Part shown: positions 1 to 8,805 of the stretch, one piece after another | Position numbering within the stretch: position 1 is the first letter of the stretch | Layout of the letters: the number at the start of each line of letters is the position of its first letter | Source: JAJISG01 sp964347325 | Lineage (GTDB): Archaea; Thermoplasmatota; Thermoplasmata; RBG-16-68-12; JAJISG01 | Length of the DNA stretch: 64,000 nt | Assembly: GCA_964347325.1 (NCBI GenBank) | Contig: CAYFYA010000001.1 | Location: 1-64,000, forward strand | Direction of reading: 5' to 3' | Position numbers and translations under genes: made by a program | The notes under the pieces: generated by a model | What the model was told of the DNA's origin: nothing | Database searches by the model: none | What the model saw: the letters and a program-made list of their open reading frames with translations, nothing else

Positions 1-1
1 C

Positions 2-838
2 ATGCCCGACTGCCACGCCTTCGTGGCGGACATGGAGATGGCGAAGGAGGAGATGTTGCGCCGGTGGGATCTCTCCCACAACCTGTTGACGGACCTGGGC
101 TTCGACCTGCCGGCGGACCTGGAGGTCGGGCTGCGGGTGACGGAGGAGACGTGGGAGGCCCATCGCCCCTTCGTGGAGGCATTGGCCCATCGTTGGGGCA
201 GGCCCGTGCTCTTGGAGGTGTGGGAGCAGCAGTTCTTCTACTTCGTCCTGAAGTACGAGTGGAACTTCGTGGATGTCCTGGGTAAGGCTGCGGCCCTGAA
301 CACGGACCAGATCGACGTTGAGAACGCCGAGAGGTACGATATCACCTACGTGGACCCGGAGGGGAAGCCACGCCACCCGCTCATCCTCCACCTCTCCCCC
401 AGCGGGGCCATAGAACGGGTCCTGTACGCCCTCCTCGAGAAGGCCCACTACGAGATCGAGGCGGGAGAGCCCCCCATGTTCCCCGTCTGGCTTTCACCGA
501 CGCAGGTCCGCGTCGTGCCCGTGGCCGAGGAACAGCTTCCCCGCGCCCTAGAGGTGGCGGACGCCCTGCGGGCCTTCCGGGTGGATGTGGACGACACCTC
601 CGACACCCTGGGGAAGAAGGTGCGGCGAGCGGAGAAGGAATGGATTCCCTACATCGCTGTCGTGGGCCGTCGGGAGGCGGAAGCCGGGACGGTGAACATC
701 CGCGTCCGCAGGCCGCCGGAGAAGGTGGAGATGACGCTGGATGAGCTTCGAGAGCGATTGACTCAAGACGTGGAGGGGATGCCTTTCAAGCCCCTGCCCT
801 TACCGCGAAAACTCAGCCGTCGGCCTGTAATCCGCTAA
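2..838 (+). CDS. thrS: Threonyl-tRNA synthetase, C-terminal part (5' truncated by window)
   Basis: This is the C-terminal 278 residues of an archaeal-type threonyl-tRNA synthetase, which charges tRNA-Thr in the cytoplasm. The end of the class II catalytic core is visible, including the motif 3 segment HLSPSGAIERVLYALLEKA at about residues 130-148 of the visible part. It is followed by a typical anticodon-binding domain from about residue 160 to the end, with the segment DTLGKKVRRAEKEWIPY. The N-terminal editing and motif 1-2 regions lie upstream of the window, so the ATG at position 2 is probably an internal methionine. The gene ends at a TAA at 836-838 and is convergent with the next gene. 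Family assignment is secure; the true start cannot be seen. Confidence 0.93.
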   Translation: MPDCHAFVADMEMAKEEMLRRWDLSHNLLTDLGFDLPADLEVGLRVTEETWEAHRPFVEALAHRWGRPVLLEVWEQQFFYFVLKYEWNFVDVLGKAAALNTDQIDVENAERYDITYVDPEGKPRHPLILHLSPSGAIERVLYALLEKAHYEIEAGEPPMFPVWLSPTQVRVVPVAEEQLPRALEVADALRAFRVDVDDTSDTLGKKVRRAEKEWIPYIAVVGRREAEAGTVNIRVRRPPEKVEMTLDELRERLTQDVEGMPFKPLPLPRKLSRRPVIR

Positions 839-840
839 AG

Positions 841-847
841 AAAAAAA
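841..847 (-). terminator. Oligo-T terminator on the minus strand
   Basis: A run of seven A on the plus strand reads as T7 on the minus strand, 26 nt past the stop codon of the ribbon-helix-helix gene. Archaeal RNA polymerase terminates at such T-runs without needing a hairpin, so this probably ends that transcript. Confidence 0.55.
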
Positions 848-872
848 GGGGGGAGGAGTCATCGTGAGTTCT

Positions 873-1190
873 TCAGTCGGGACTCTGCTCGCCAGTCCTC
901 TCGATGGCCAGCCTGACGTATTCCCGGACGGCGTTCCTGATGGCGTCCTCGATGGAGACGGAGTCCCCCTCCCTGACGAGGTTTTGCAGCTCTACGACCT
1001 TCCCCTTGGGTAGGTCGACTGTCACCCGCTCGAGGTAGTCCGGCGGGAACTTCTCTCGGAGGAAGCTGTCGATGGCGGTTCTGATGGCATCGGAGATGTT
1101 GTTGTACTCGCCCTTGCTGACCAAGGTCTGTAGCCGCTCTAGGCTCTGAATGGGCAACCTCACAGTGACTCTGTCCGTCTCCGATGCCAT
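873..1190 (-). CDS. Double ribbon-helix-helix (CopG/MetJ-like) transcription regulator
   Basis: The 105-residue protein contains two tandem ribbon-helix-helix repeats. The first is at residues 7-45, with the beta strand DRVTVRLPIQSLERL followed by ISDAIRTAIDSFL. The second is at residues 53-95, with ERVTVDLPKGKVVEL and IEDAIRNAVREYV. Proteins of this fold bind DNA through the paired beta strands, so a tandem pair in one chain could act as a built-in dimer. The ATG start at 1188-1190 is clear. Just upstream, in its own promoter region, lies a pair of 9-bp direct repeats 22 bp apart, a plausible autoregulatory operator. Targets other than itself cannot be told from the sequence. Confidence 0.85.
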   Translation of the reverse strand: MASETDRVTVRLPIQSLERLQTLVSKGEYNNISDAIRTAIDSFLREKFPPDYLERVTVDLPKGKVVELQNLVREGDSVSIEDAIRNAVREYVRLAIERTGEQSPD

Positions 1191-1204
1191 GTTGGGTTCA
1201 CTGG

Positions 1205-1235
1205 TGTCTGACGGTTATTGAGGTTCTGTCTGACG
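1205..1235. promoter_or_regulatory. Direct-repeat operator candidate upstream of RHH gene
   Basis: TGTCTGACG occurs at 1205-1213 and again at 1227-1235, a spacing of 22 bp or about two helical turns. Both copies lie 15-45 nt upstream of the RHH start codon, where TATA and transcription start elements would be. Double-RHH proteins commonly bind such repeats on one face of the helix. That this regulator binds here is an inference. Confidence 0.45.
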
Positions 1236-1547
1236 ATTGTCGGATACCATTCAGGGTATTTAAGATTAGCTGGGATCCGGTTCTGTGGGGGTTTAAAGGA
1301 GGTGGCTTGTGGGACAGTTGTCTACCCAAGCAAACTGAACCTCACCTTCCTTCCTGACCAGCTTCACCTGCCAAATCCCCGCCTGGAATAACAAAAGACT
1401 TTCCTCCCACGTTCGATTGGAGTCGGGGAGGACAGAGAATGGTAAAGAAGAGCCCGCTTACAGGAAGGATCTGGGCCGCTCTTCATTAACTGGAGGTGAC
1501 TAGGCACTCTCCCGAGGAGTGCAACCTCGAGCTGAGGGAGGTTGGCG
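1236..1547. other. Intergenic region with divergent promoters, no gene seen
   Basis: No convincing coding region is visible here. TATA-like stretches occur around 1256-1262 (TATTTAAG) and 1290-1296 (TTTAAAG) on the plus strand and could start the transcript of the dehydrogenase gene. A ribosome-binding site GGGAGGT at 1536-1542 precedes that gene. Short reading frames with GGAGG-like sites exist but are too short to support. Confidence 0.4.
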
Positions 1548-2564
1548 ATGAGTGGAACACAGATGGTCGAATTCACTATAGCCAAGATCAAGGACCTGTC
1601 CCAGGCGGCGTTGGAGCGCGCCGGGTTATCGGCAGACGATGCGGCGGTGGTCACAGAGGTCTATCTCGAGGCAGAGTTGTGGGGGAGGAAGACCCACGGG
1701 TTCCGGTTGATTCCTTGGACCCTGGAACAGATGAAGGGTCGAAAGATCGGAGAGATCGAGATCGATGAGGACACGCCAGTCTCCGCCTTGCTCGATGGAG
1801 GAAACAGGCACGGGTGTGTCGTGGCCCACAGGGCGATGACCACGGCCATCGATAAGGCGAGGCGAACTGGCATCGGTGTTGTGGGGATTCACAATGCCGG
1901 CAACATCGGGATGGTGGGTTATTACGTCAAGCTGGCCACTGACGAGGGGCTGATTGGCATAGCTATGGGCCATACCGCGGCGGTGGTGGTGCCCTACGGC
2001 GGGGCAGAACCGATACTGGGGACGAACCCCCTTGCTGTGGGCGTTCCGGCAAAGCCGCACCCCCTCATCCTGGACATGGGTACCTCCGCGGTGGCCTACC
2101 ACCAGGTGATGATGGCCCAGGCTTTGGGCCAACCTCTCCCTCGAGACCGCGCTCTAGACAAGCACGGCAGACCCACCACCAGTCCCGACGAAGCGATGGA
2201 AGAGGGCATTCGCTTCTTGCCCTTTGGAGGTCACAAGGGATCGGGGCTATCCCTGATGATTGAGATCCTAGCAGGCTGCTGGACCAACTCGCCCGTGGGC
2301 GCAGAGAAGACGAGCGAGATGCGCAGCGACTTCTTCAGTTCCCTGTTCATGGCTATGCAGCCAGAACTTCTCCTCCCGCGGCGCCAGTTTGAGGCCAAGG
2401 TCCGGGCTCTGACGGACAGGATCAGGGCTTCAAAGCCGGCTGCTGGCGTTGAGGCGATACGTCTTCCTGGGGAGAGAGGACTCCAGAGCAGGGAAAGATT
2501 GCTGCAAGCGGGAGTTTTGGAGGTGGATATCGCGACTGCTGCCTACTTGCGGGGAGACGAATGA
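1548..2564 (+). CDS. Ldh_2 family malate/L-lactate/ureidoglycolate-type NAD(P) dehydrogenase
   Basis: This is a 338-residue member of the malate/L-lactate dehydrogenase family (Ldh_2), NAD(P)-dependent oxidoreductases acting on 2-hydroxy acids and related compounds. Visible family features are GRKTHGFRL near the N terminus with the conserved histidine, ILGTNPLAVGVP and DMGTSAVA in the middle, and FGGHKGSGLSLMIEILAG. The ATG at 1548 is preferred over the TTG at 1542 because GGGAGGT ends 5 nt before it. The neighbours YCII and CocE-like hydrolase are on the same strand and could form a small catabolic operon. The exact substrate (malate, lactate, sulfolactate or a ureido acid) cannot be decided from sequence. 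Confidence 0.85.
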   Translation: MSGTQMVEFTIAKIKDLSQAALERAGLSADDAAVVTEVYLEAELWGRKTHGFRLIPWTLEQMKGRKIGEIEIDEDTPVSALLDGGNRHGCVVAHRAMTTAIDKARRTGIGVVGIHNAGNIGMVGYYVKLATDEGLIGIAMGHTAAVVVPYGGAEPILGTNPLAVGVPAKPHPLILDMGTSAVAYHQVMMAQALGQPLPRDRALDKHGRPTTSPDEAMEEGIRFLPFGGHKGSGLSLMIEILAGCWTNSPVGAEKTSEMRSDFFSSLFMAMQPELLLPRRQFEAKVRALTDRIRASKPAAGVEAIRLPGERGLQSRERLLQAGVLEVDIATAAYLRGDE

Positions 2565-2710
2565 GGCTTCCACGCCAGTCGCAGCAAGAGGCGGCAATCA
2601 CGGGCTCCCAGTCGTGGGCGTTGAAAGCCTCCCGGGCCCTGACCGCACATATTGAAGCTCCACAGAAGCCTAAGCGGGCTGTACCCCATGCTGCACAGGG
2701 AGGGAGACAC

Positions 2711-3034
2711 TTGATCTACCTCATGGTCTTATTGGCCCATGGCCCCCGGCATCCTGGAGCTTCAGACGCAGACGAAAGACACGAGGCCTTTATCACGGAG
2801 CTGATACGCCAGAACCATATTCTTCTGGGTGGGAAATGGAGCAGGATGGCTGGCCCCTTCGCCGCCGGCTACCTGCTGCACTGCGATTCCATGGCCGAAG
2901 GAAAGCGCATTGTGGATGGCGATCCCTACGTTATGGAAGGAGTCTACGAGCCAACACTTGTTGAGTGGCTTCTGGTTGGCATCAATCCCAAGGCGATTGA
3001 GGATGAGCTCGTCTTAACGTCTGAGAACCTCTGA
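2711..3034 (+). CDS. YCII-related small protein
   Basis: The product is a protein of about 107 residues of the YCII fold, a ferredoxin-like dimeric domain seen in small putative enzymes and in muconolactone-isomerase-like proteins. The segment from YLMVLLAHG through FITELIRQNHILLGGKWS to AEGKRIVDGDPYVMEGV matches the family pattern, including the conserved histidine and the DPY motif. The TTG at 2711 follows a GGGAGGGAG ribosome-binding site; the ATG at 2723 is an alternative. Sequence between 2565 and 2710 in the same frame looks non-conserved and is left out. The activity is unknown; association with the preceding dehydrogenase and the following hydrolase suggests a shared degradative pathway. 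Confidence 0.72.
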   Translation: MIYLMVLLAHGPRHPGASDADERHEAFITELIRQNHILLGGKWSRMAGPFAAGYLLHCDSMAEGKRIVDGDPYVMEGVYEPTLVEWLLVGINPKAIEDELVLTSENL

Positions 3035-3084
3035 AGGTAAGGCTGAAGAACCGATGTAGACTCTCCGTTGTAGGGGGAGTGACT

Positions 3085-4806
3085 GTGAAGGATTCGGAGG
3101 CGAAAGTAACGGAGGGCGATGGGGCGGTCGACTTGGCCTGGGGCGTAGGGATTCCCCTACGTGATGGTGTTCATCTCAACGCAACCTTGTACCGCCCAAA
3201 GGAATCCGAAGCCACCCCCGCCATCTTCACCTTGACACCCTATATCGCCGATACCTATCACGAGCGGGCCATCTACTTCGCGAAACACGGCTATGCGTAC
3301 CTCCTCGTGGACTGCAGGGGGCGGGGGAACTCGGAGGGGGAGTTCGAGCCCTTCGTGAACGAGGGTCCTGATGGTCACGACGTCGTGGAGTGGCTTGCGG
3401 ACCAGTCCTGGTGCAACGGCAAGGTGGCCATGTGGGGCGGATCGTATGCGGGCTTTGACCAGTGGATGACCCTGAAGGAGTTCCCTCCCCATCTGGAGAC
3501 CATCGTACCAGCAGCCTCGGCCCATGCCGCCATCGACTTCCCCTTCAGGAAGAACATCCTATTCCCGTACGAGATCAGATGGCTAACGCTGACCAGCGGG
3601 CTCACTTCCAACGTCCACCTCTTCGAGGAGAATGACTTCTGGATTGAGAAGTTCCGGGAGCTTTACCTCCAACATCGACCCTTCAGGGAGTTGGACCGGG
3701 TGGTAGGAAACACATCCTCCGTCTTCCAGACTTGGATGGATCACCCCACTCCAGACGAGTACTGGCACGCTATGTCCCTGACGCCGAGGGAATATCGGAA
3801 GATCGACGTCCCGGTCCTGACCATCACTGGCCACTACGACGGGGACCAGCCAGGCGCCATGCAGTATTACCGGCAGCACATGGAGCACGCTTCTAAGAGG
3901 TCTAGGGACAGACACTACGTCGTCATCGGTCCCTGGGACCACCACGGGACGCGGACGCCCAATCGAGAGTTCGGTGGCATGAAGTTCGGCGAGGCGAGCC
4001 TCCTGGACCTCAACCGGCTCCACAAGGAGTGGTACGACTGGACGATGAAGGATGGTGAGAAGCCAGAGTTCCTCAAGGAGCGTGTAGCGTACTACCTCAT
4101 GGGCGCGGAGGAGTGGCGGTATGCCAAGAGCCTCGATGTGATCTCCAAGGCCCCGATGCGCCTCTATCTGAACTCTGAGGACGGCCAAGCCAATGGCGTG
4201 TTCCGGTCGGGAAGGCTGGAGGAAGAGCCGCCGAAGGAGTCCGACCCGGACCACTACGTCTACGATCCCCTGGACATCCGGCCAGCGGATTTGGAGCGCG
4301 TGCACGTAGAGGCATATCTCACGGACCAGAGATACGCCCTCAATCTCTTTGGGAACGGGTTAGTGTACCACAGCTCGCCCTTCGAGGAAGAGACAGAGAT
4401 CACTGGCTATATTCGGCTAGCGGTCTGGATCTCCCTTGATGTTCCAGATACGGACTTCGTGGTGACCCTCGCCGAGATAATGGCGGACGGCTCCCACCTT
4501 CACCTAACGAGGGATCTTCTCAGGGCGCGTCACCGCAGTTCCCTGAGAGTGGAAGACCTGGTGACACCCGGAGAGATCAACCTGTATGAGTTTGACGGCT
4601 TCACGTTCTTCTCGAGGAGGGTGGCGAAGGGGAGCCGCCTGCGCCTCCTCCTCCAGTCGCCAAACTCCATCTTTATCCAGAAAAACTACAACAGCGGCGG
4701 GTCCGTGGTGGACGAGTCAGAGAAGGACGCCCGCACTGCCCACGTTGCGGTCTATCACGACGCGGACCATCTGAGTTTCCTCGAGCTGCCTGTGGTCGTT
4801 GATTGA
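3085..4806 (+). CDS. CocE/NonD-family alpha/beta hydrolase (S15-like)
   Basis: This 573-residue hydrolase belongs to the X-Pro dipeptidyl-peptidase/cocaine-esterase group. The nucleophile elbow GGSYAG is near residue 120, the acid is in TGHYDGDQPGA near 250, and the histidine is in GPWDHHG near 285. The C-terminal third has the jelly-roll domain typical of the family, with IRLAVWISLDVPDTDFVVTL. Such enzymes cleave esters, amides or X-Pro bonds, often on acylated or beta-lactam substrates. No signal peptide is seen, so it should act in the cytoplasm. GTG at 3085 is chosen because AGGGGGAG lies 5-10 nt upstream; GTG at 3079 would overlap that site. Substrate specificity is unknown. Confidence 0.85.
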   Translation: MKDSEAKVTEGDGAVDLAWGVGIPLRDGVHLNATLYRPKESEATPAIFTLTPYIADTYHERAIYFAKHGYAYLLVDCRGRGNSEGEFEPFVNEGPDGHDVVEWLADQSWCNGKVAMWGGSYAGFDQWMTLKEFPPHLETIVPAASAHAAIDFPFRKNILFPYEIRWLTLTSGLTSNVHLFEENDFWIEKFRELYLQHRPFRELDRVVGNTSSVFQTWMDHPTPDEYWHAMSLTPREYRKIDVPVLTITGHYDGDQPGAMQYYRQHMEHASKRSRDRHYVVIGPWDHHGTRTPNREFGGMKFGEASLLDLNRLHKEWYDWTMKDGEKPEFLKERVAYYLMGAEEWRYAKSLDVISKAPMRLYLNSEDGQANGVFRSGRLEEEPPKESDPDHYVYDPLDIRPADLERVHVEAYLTDQRYALNLFGNGLVYHSSPFEEETEITGYIRLAVWISLDVPDTDFVVTLAEIMADGSHLHLTRDLLRARHRSSLRVEDLVTPGEINLYEFDGFTFFSRRVAKGSRLRLLLQSPNSIFIQKNYNSGGSVVDESEKDARTAHVAVYHDADHLSFLELPVVVD

Positions 4807-4834
4807 CGGCCTTCTCCACGGAACTGTGAGATAT

Positions 4835-5467
4835 TCAGAGGGAGGCAGCGGCCCTCCTTAATCTGTCGGAGGCACTCTCTCGGATTGGACCACCGTGACC
4901 GACTATGAGGGTGTCGAAGTCGTACCCGGCCACCTTCTTGATGGAGTGCCTATGCTCAGCAGGGTCGATGTTATAAGTGTCGCTCATGGGCCCTACTTCG
5001 CCTCCGTCGGTCCTCACGGTGTCCCCTGCGATTAGCAGCTCCCTGGCCTCGTCCAGGAGCGCGATGTTTCCCGGTGTGTGGCCTGGTGTGTGAATTACTA
5101 GCAGTTCCTGGTACCGGTCTCCGTCCTCCAGCAGGACGTCCACCGGGCAGGCGCGATGGCGGAGAGGCCCGCGACCTGGGTAGTCTGTCTCCTTTGCGAT
5201 GTACTGTGCCTCGATGCGATGGGAAGCCACCTCTGCCTCCGTCAGCTCCTTCAAGGCCGCCAGCCCTCCAACGTGGTCAGGGTGCGTGTGGGTCAGGATG
5301 ATACTCGATATGTCGGAGGCCTTGTAGCCAATTCCTCCCAGGTAGTACAACACGTCCGATGCCTCAGCGTCCGCGCTGGTGTCGACGAGGATCAGCCTAT
5401 CGTCCGTGAGGAGGGCGCAATTGGCATGGGTTTCGATGACGTGAACGCCCTTGAGCAGCTCCATCAT
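4835..5467 (-). CDS. Metallo-beta-lactamase-fold hydrolase (glyoxalase II-like)
   Basis: This is a 210-residue MBL-fold protein. The zinc-binding motif THTHPDH is at residues 59-65, the third histidine is in HTPGHTPGN at about 130, the bridging aspartate is in IAGDT at 149, and the last histidine is in IVGHGG near the end. All metal ligands are therefore present. Family members include glyoxalase II, sulfur dioxygenases, lactonases and RNA nucleases; the short length and the HTPGHTPGNI motif favour a small-molecule hydrolase. It is convergent with the CocE-like gene and divergent from the large secreted protein, so it appears monocistronic. Two adjacent ATG codons (5467 and 5464) are possible starts. 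Confidence 0.85.
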   Translation of the reverse strand: MMELLKGVHVIETHANCALLTDDRLILVDTSADAEASDVLYYLGGIGYKASDISSIILTHTHPDHVGGLAALKELTEAEVASHRIEAQYIAKETDYPGRGPLRHRACPVDVLLEDGDRYQELLVIHTPGHTPGNIALLDEARELLIAGDTVRTDGGEVGPMSDTYNIDPAEHRHSIKKVAGYDFDTLIVGHGGPIRESASDRLRRAAASL

Positions 5468-5582
5468 AACCCGTGAGGCAACCCCTGCCGCCCCTCTTAT
5501 CCCTTTTCATCCGCCAAGCTGAGGCCAGAGCCCCCTTCGCCCTATCGTGTCGCTGTAAATGCATACCCCCCGAGTAACAACG

Positions 5583-5588
5583 TATAAG
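5583..5588 (+). promoter_or_regulatory. TATA box of the alpha-glucan gene block
   Basis: TATAAG at 5583-5588 lies 43-48 nt before the ATG at 5631. It predicts transcription starting near 5610, leaving a short leader that contains the ribosome-binding site GGAGG at 5619-5623. This is the only strong promoter seen ahead of the run of genes to 18917, so it may drive them all. Confidence 0.6.
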
Positions 5589-5630
5589 TATCGAATGGCG
5601 ATACCCAGGCACCCTCTTGGAGGCTATGAT

Positions 5631-8600
5631 ATGGGGTGGAGGAGAGCCGCAGTTATAGGACTCTTTGGTTTGATGATAGGTCTCGCTTTCGTGCACCTCG
5701 GCTCCGACGTCGCCCGTGCGCAGGTCGGGGCCAAGACGATAACAGTCGACGGTGATCCCTCGGATTGGACTGGAGTGAACACGAATCCGGACACCGGCGT
5801 CGTAGACGCCAGTGAGTACATATGGAACGACACGGTGGGCGATGACACCGGCGATGGTGACTACACCTATCCAAAGGCAGGTGACTTGAACAGGACCGGC
5901 CTGTTCGACATCCAGGAGCTTCGCATCACGGCTGACGACCAGAACCTCTACATTCTCATCAAGATCGTCAACCTGAGCAACGCCTGGAGCGGATCGGATG
6001 GTTTCTCAACGGTAGCAGGCGTTCTGCTGATCGACACGACCCAGGACGGCAATGGGACTCTGACGGCCAAACCCAACGTGAACATATCGGCCGGCAGCGG
6101 TTGGGAGTACTGGGCCAAGATATCGCAGTCCGGGTGGCACGCCGAGAACGCGAAGGTCTTCGATGAAGCAGGGAACTGGGCACCCGTCGTGAACAAGGCC
6201 GATGAGACCCTGAATTCCATTGAGGCCTCGCTGCCTCTGGCATTCATAGGCAAGGATGGCTACAGCATCAACAGCGCTACATGGCGATTCATGTTCTTCC
6301 TAGGAGGTTTCTGCGGTGAGTGTCCCACAGGATTCCGACAGGTCATGGGACCGCCCTGGGGGGAGGACTGGTCGTTCGGTGGTGGTGATGATGGACCGTA
6401 CGACCCCGAGGTCATCGATATGGCCTTCGCCGCTTCAACACAGGCGACTGAACTCGGGAGCTACGATGCCGGTACCGCCACGTACGCTACGATCTCCTCC
6501 TCGGCGGATGTGACCTTTGGGGCTCTCGGCTTTACCCCCGACATTACGCCCCCAACTATCAGTAGCGTGGTGGCTACCCCTACCTTCAACTCCGCCAGCA
6601 TCGACTGGTCGACCGACGAGATTGCGGACACCACGGTGCTCTGGGGCACATCGCCTGGAGCGCTGACGAACGTCGTGCCCAGGGATGAGTTCGTCACAAG
6701 CCACGGCGTCACGCTGATGAGCTTGATGGAGCAGACCACCTATTACTACCGTGCCTCATCGTACGACATCGCGGGCAACGGAGCGAGAACCTCAGTCTTG
6801 TCCTTCACCACAGCGGCAGCTCCGCCCAGCAACATCGCCGCCTGGGTGGGCGACAATTTCACCTGGCAGGACTCGGCCGGTGACGATGTGGGTGACGGTG
6901 ACTACACCTATCCCCAGACGGGACTCGTGGACTGGTTCGGCCGCGCAGACCTCATTTGGTTCAACATGTCCAGCACCCCGACGGCCCTTCACATCAACGC
7001 CTCGCTCAACGCCAACCCCGAGGCTGAGTGGAGACAGCGCATGGGGGCGATCGCGATCTTCATAGATCAGGACCACGTGTTCGACAGCGGCGGTCGTTGG
7101 GTTGGCCTCGTCGGCACAGGCGCGGAACTTACAGACCCGCACCCCATGAACATCAGCGTAGCGCCCGACTTCGCGTGGGAGTACATGGTGGTTGCGAACT
7201 TCCAGAACACCTCGGAGGTGGGCGGATCGGGCATCGGGGAGATGCTGGTGTTCAACAGCACATGGAATGCCGCACAGAACCGCTGGACCCTCATTTACCA
7301 GAGCGACTCACCCGCAACGAGCCTGAAGCCCGACACTGGCCAGATCTGGGCCCACGATGGCATCAACGTAGATATCTACCTCAACTACAGCGTCATAGGT
7401 ACTGGAGACAACTGGACATACGCTGTAGCCGCAATGATATACGACGACGCGGCACGCCCCTTCACCGAGGGCGGCATCCGGCAGGTCCGACCGACAGCGA
7501 GCGACTGGATAGGTGGGGGTTCCAATGGCCCCCTAAACCCCAATGTGTACGACCTCGCCTTCTATCCGACGACGGATAGCCAGGTAGCAGATCTGAGCCT
7601 CTACTCGCCCGCCGCGGGTGCGAACATATCGCGGGCGGTGAAGGTCAACTTCACAGCGCAGTCCCACGAGATGCTCTTCGTGGCCGATTTGCCGGCGATG
7701 GAAGCCACCCTGTCGGTTCCCCAGGTGGCGGCCGGTGAGTCTACTGGACTCGCTACCTTCGTCACCAACAGGGGCATCCCTGTCAAGGGCGCTTCGGTCT
7801 CCCTCGGAGCTAGCCCCGCCAGTGCCTTGGACATTATCAGCCCCAACCCAACCACGACCAACGCCTTCGGTTCGGCCCTGTTCACCGTCCGAGCCAAGCA
7901 CCTGGACGCGGACACCACGGTCACCCTTACGGCCACCGCTTCCGTAGGAGCGAGCGAGGTGTCGACAATGTCGACCCTTACTGTCATGGCCGTCAGCCAC
8001 ACCTACGGCCTGGCGCTGTCGGTAGCGAACGGGGTCCTCGGAACAGGGGAGGAGAGCGCGGTGACGGCAACCTTCAGAGACAAGGGAGACCCGATCTCCG
8101 GGGCGACTGTATCGCTATCCAGCGATGAGGGAGCCCTGACAGTCTTCTCCTCGCCGGTGACGACCGACGCTCAGGGGCGGGCCACCTTCACCGTTCGAGC
8201 CGGGTATACCGAGTCGGAGGTGGACGCCACGTTGACTGCGACGGCCACCAACGACACCTCCCAGGTCATGGCGACGGCCTCGGTGACTGTCAACGGCTAC
8301 GAGCACATCTACGCCCTCACAGGATCCGCAAGTCCGACAGTGGTGGCGGAGAACGAGACGACGACCGTAACCTTCACCCTGAGGGACGCGGGTGCGGCTG
8401 TGTCTGGCGGCACAATCGCCATATCGGTCTCACCCGGGACGGCCTTCGAGGTCGTGGGCGACGCATCCAAGACGACGGCGGCCAACGGCCAGGCCTCCTT
8501 CACCCTGAGGGCGAAGTCCGTCTCGGAGGACACGTCAGCGATGTTGACGGCCACGGCTTCCAACGCCACCGCTCCCAACGTCGCCACCTTCGAGGTGACC

Positions 8601-8765
8601 ATCGTTGCTCAGGGAGTAGTGGAGGCTCCGCCGGCTGCAGGAATAGCGTCCGAGGTCTTCTGGGCCGTGACGGGAGTCCTCATAGTGGTCGCGGGAGTGT
8701 TCGCGGCTCTGTGGGTCCTAGGGCGCATCGGTCGACCCGGGGGGAAGGGGCCAGGAAGCGAGTGA
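5631..8765 (+). CDS. Secreted, membrane-anchored multidomain glucan-associated protein
   Basis: This is a 1044-residue surface protein. A signal peptide spans residues 1-30. A glucodextranase C-terminal-like (DOMON-type carbohydrate-associated) module runs from about 35 to 280 with the motif VGDDTGDGDYTYP, followed by a fibronectin III-like domain at about 303-395. A second copy of the module lies at 400-660. Three bacterial Ig-like (Big_1-type) repeats occupy roughly 680-1000, and a C-terminal membrane helix ends in a basic tail. No catalytic domain is visible. The same module occurs in the GH57 protein next door, so this protein probably binds glucan or other polysaccharide at the cell surface. 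ATG 5631 has GGAGG 7 nt upstream. The binding role is inferred from the modules and the neighbourhood. Confidence 0.8.
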   Translation: MGWRRAAVIGLFGLMIGLAFVHLGSDVARAQVGAKTITVDGDPSDWTGVNTNPDTGVVDASEYIWNDTVGDDTGDGDYTYPKAGDLNRTGLFDIQELRITADDQNLYILIKIVNLSNAWSGSDGFSTVAGVLLIDTTQDGNGTLTAKPNVNISAGSGWEYWAKISQSGWHAENAKVFDEAGNWAPVVNKADETLNSIEASLPLAFIGKDGYSINSATWRFMFFLGGFCGECPTGFRQVMGPPWGEDWSFGGGDDGPYDPEVIDMAFAASTQATELGSYDAGTATYATISSSADVTFGALGFTPDITPPTISSVVATPTFNSASIDWSTDEIADTTVLWGTSPGALTNVVPRDEFVTSHGVTLMSLMEQTTYYYRASSYDIAGNGARTSVLSFTTAAAPPSNIAAWVGDNFTWQDSAGDDVGDGDYTYPQTGLVDWFGRADLIWFNMSSTPTALHINASLNANPEAEWRQRMGAIAIFIDQDHVFDSGGRWVGLVGTGAELTDPHPMNISVAPDFAWEYMVVANFQNTSEVGGSGIGEMLVFNSTWNAAQNRWTLIYQSDSPATSLKPDTGQIWAHDGINVDIYLNYSVIGTGDNWTYAVAAMIYDDAARPFTEGGIRQVRPTASDWIGGGSNGPLNPNVYDLAFYPTTDSQVADLSLYSPAAGANISRAVKVNFTAQSHEMLFVADLPAMEATLSVPQVAAGESTGLATFVTNRGIPVKGASVSLGASPASALDIISPNPTTTNAFGSALFTVRAKHLDADTTVTLTATASVGASEVSTMSTLTVMAVSHTYGLALSVANGVLGTGEESAVTATFRDKGDPISGATVSLSSDEGALTVFSSPVTTDAQGRATFTVRAGYTESEVDATLTATATNDTSQVMATASVTVNGYEHIYALTGSASPTVVAENETTTVTFTLRDAGAAVSGGTIAISVSPGTAFEVVGDASKTTAANGQASFTLRAKSVSEDTSAMLTATASNATAPNVATFEVTIVAQGVVEAPPAAGIASEVFWAVTGVLIVVAGVFAALWVLGRIGRPGGKGPGSE

Positions 8766-8805
8766 GCCTGGCTCCCCGTCTCCGGCCCACTGCGGAGGAC
8801 AGGCA

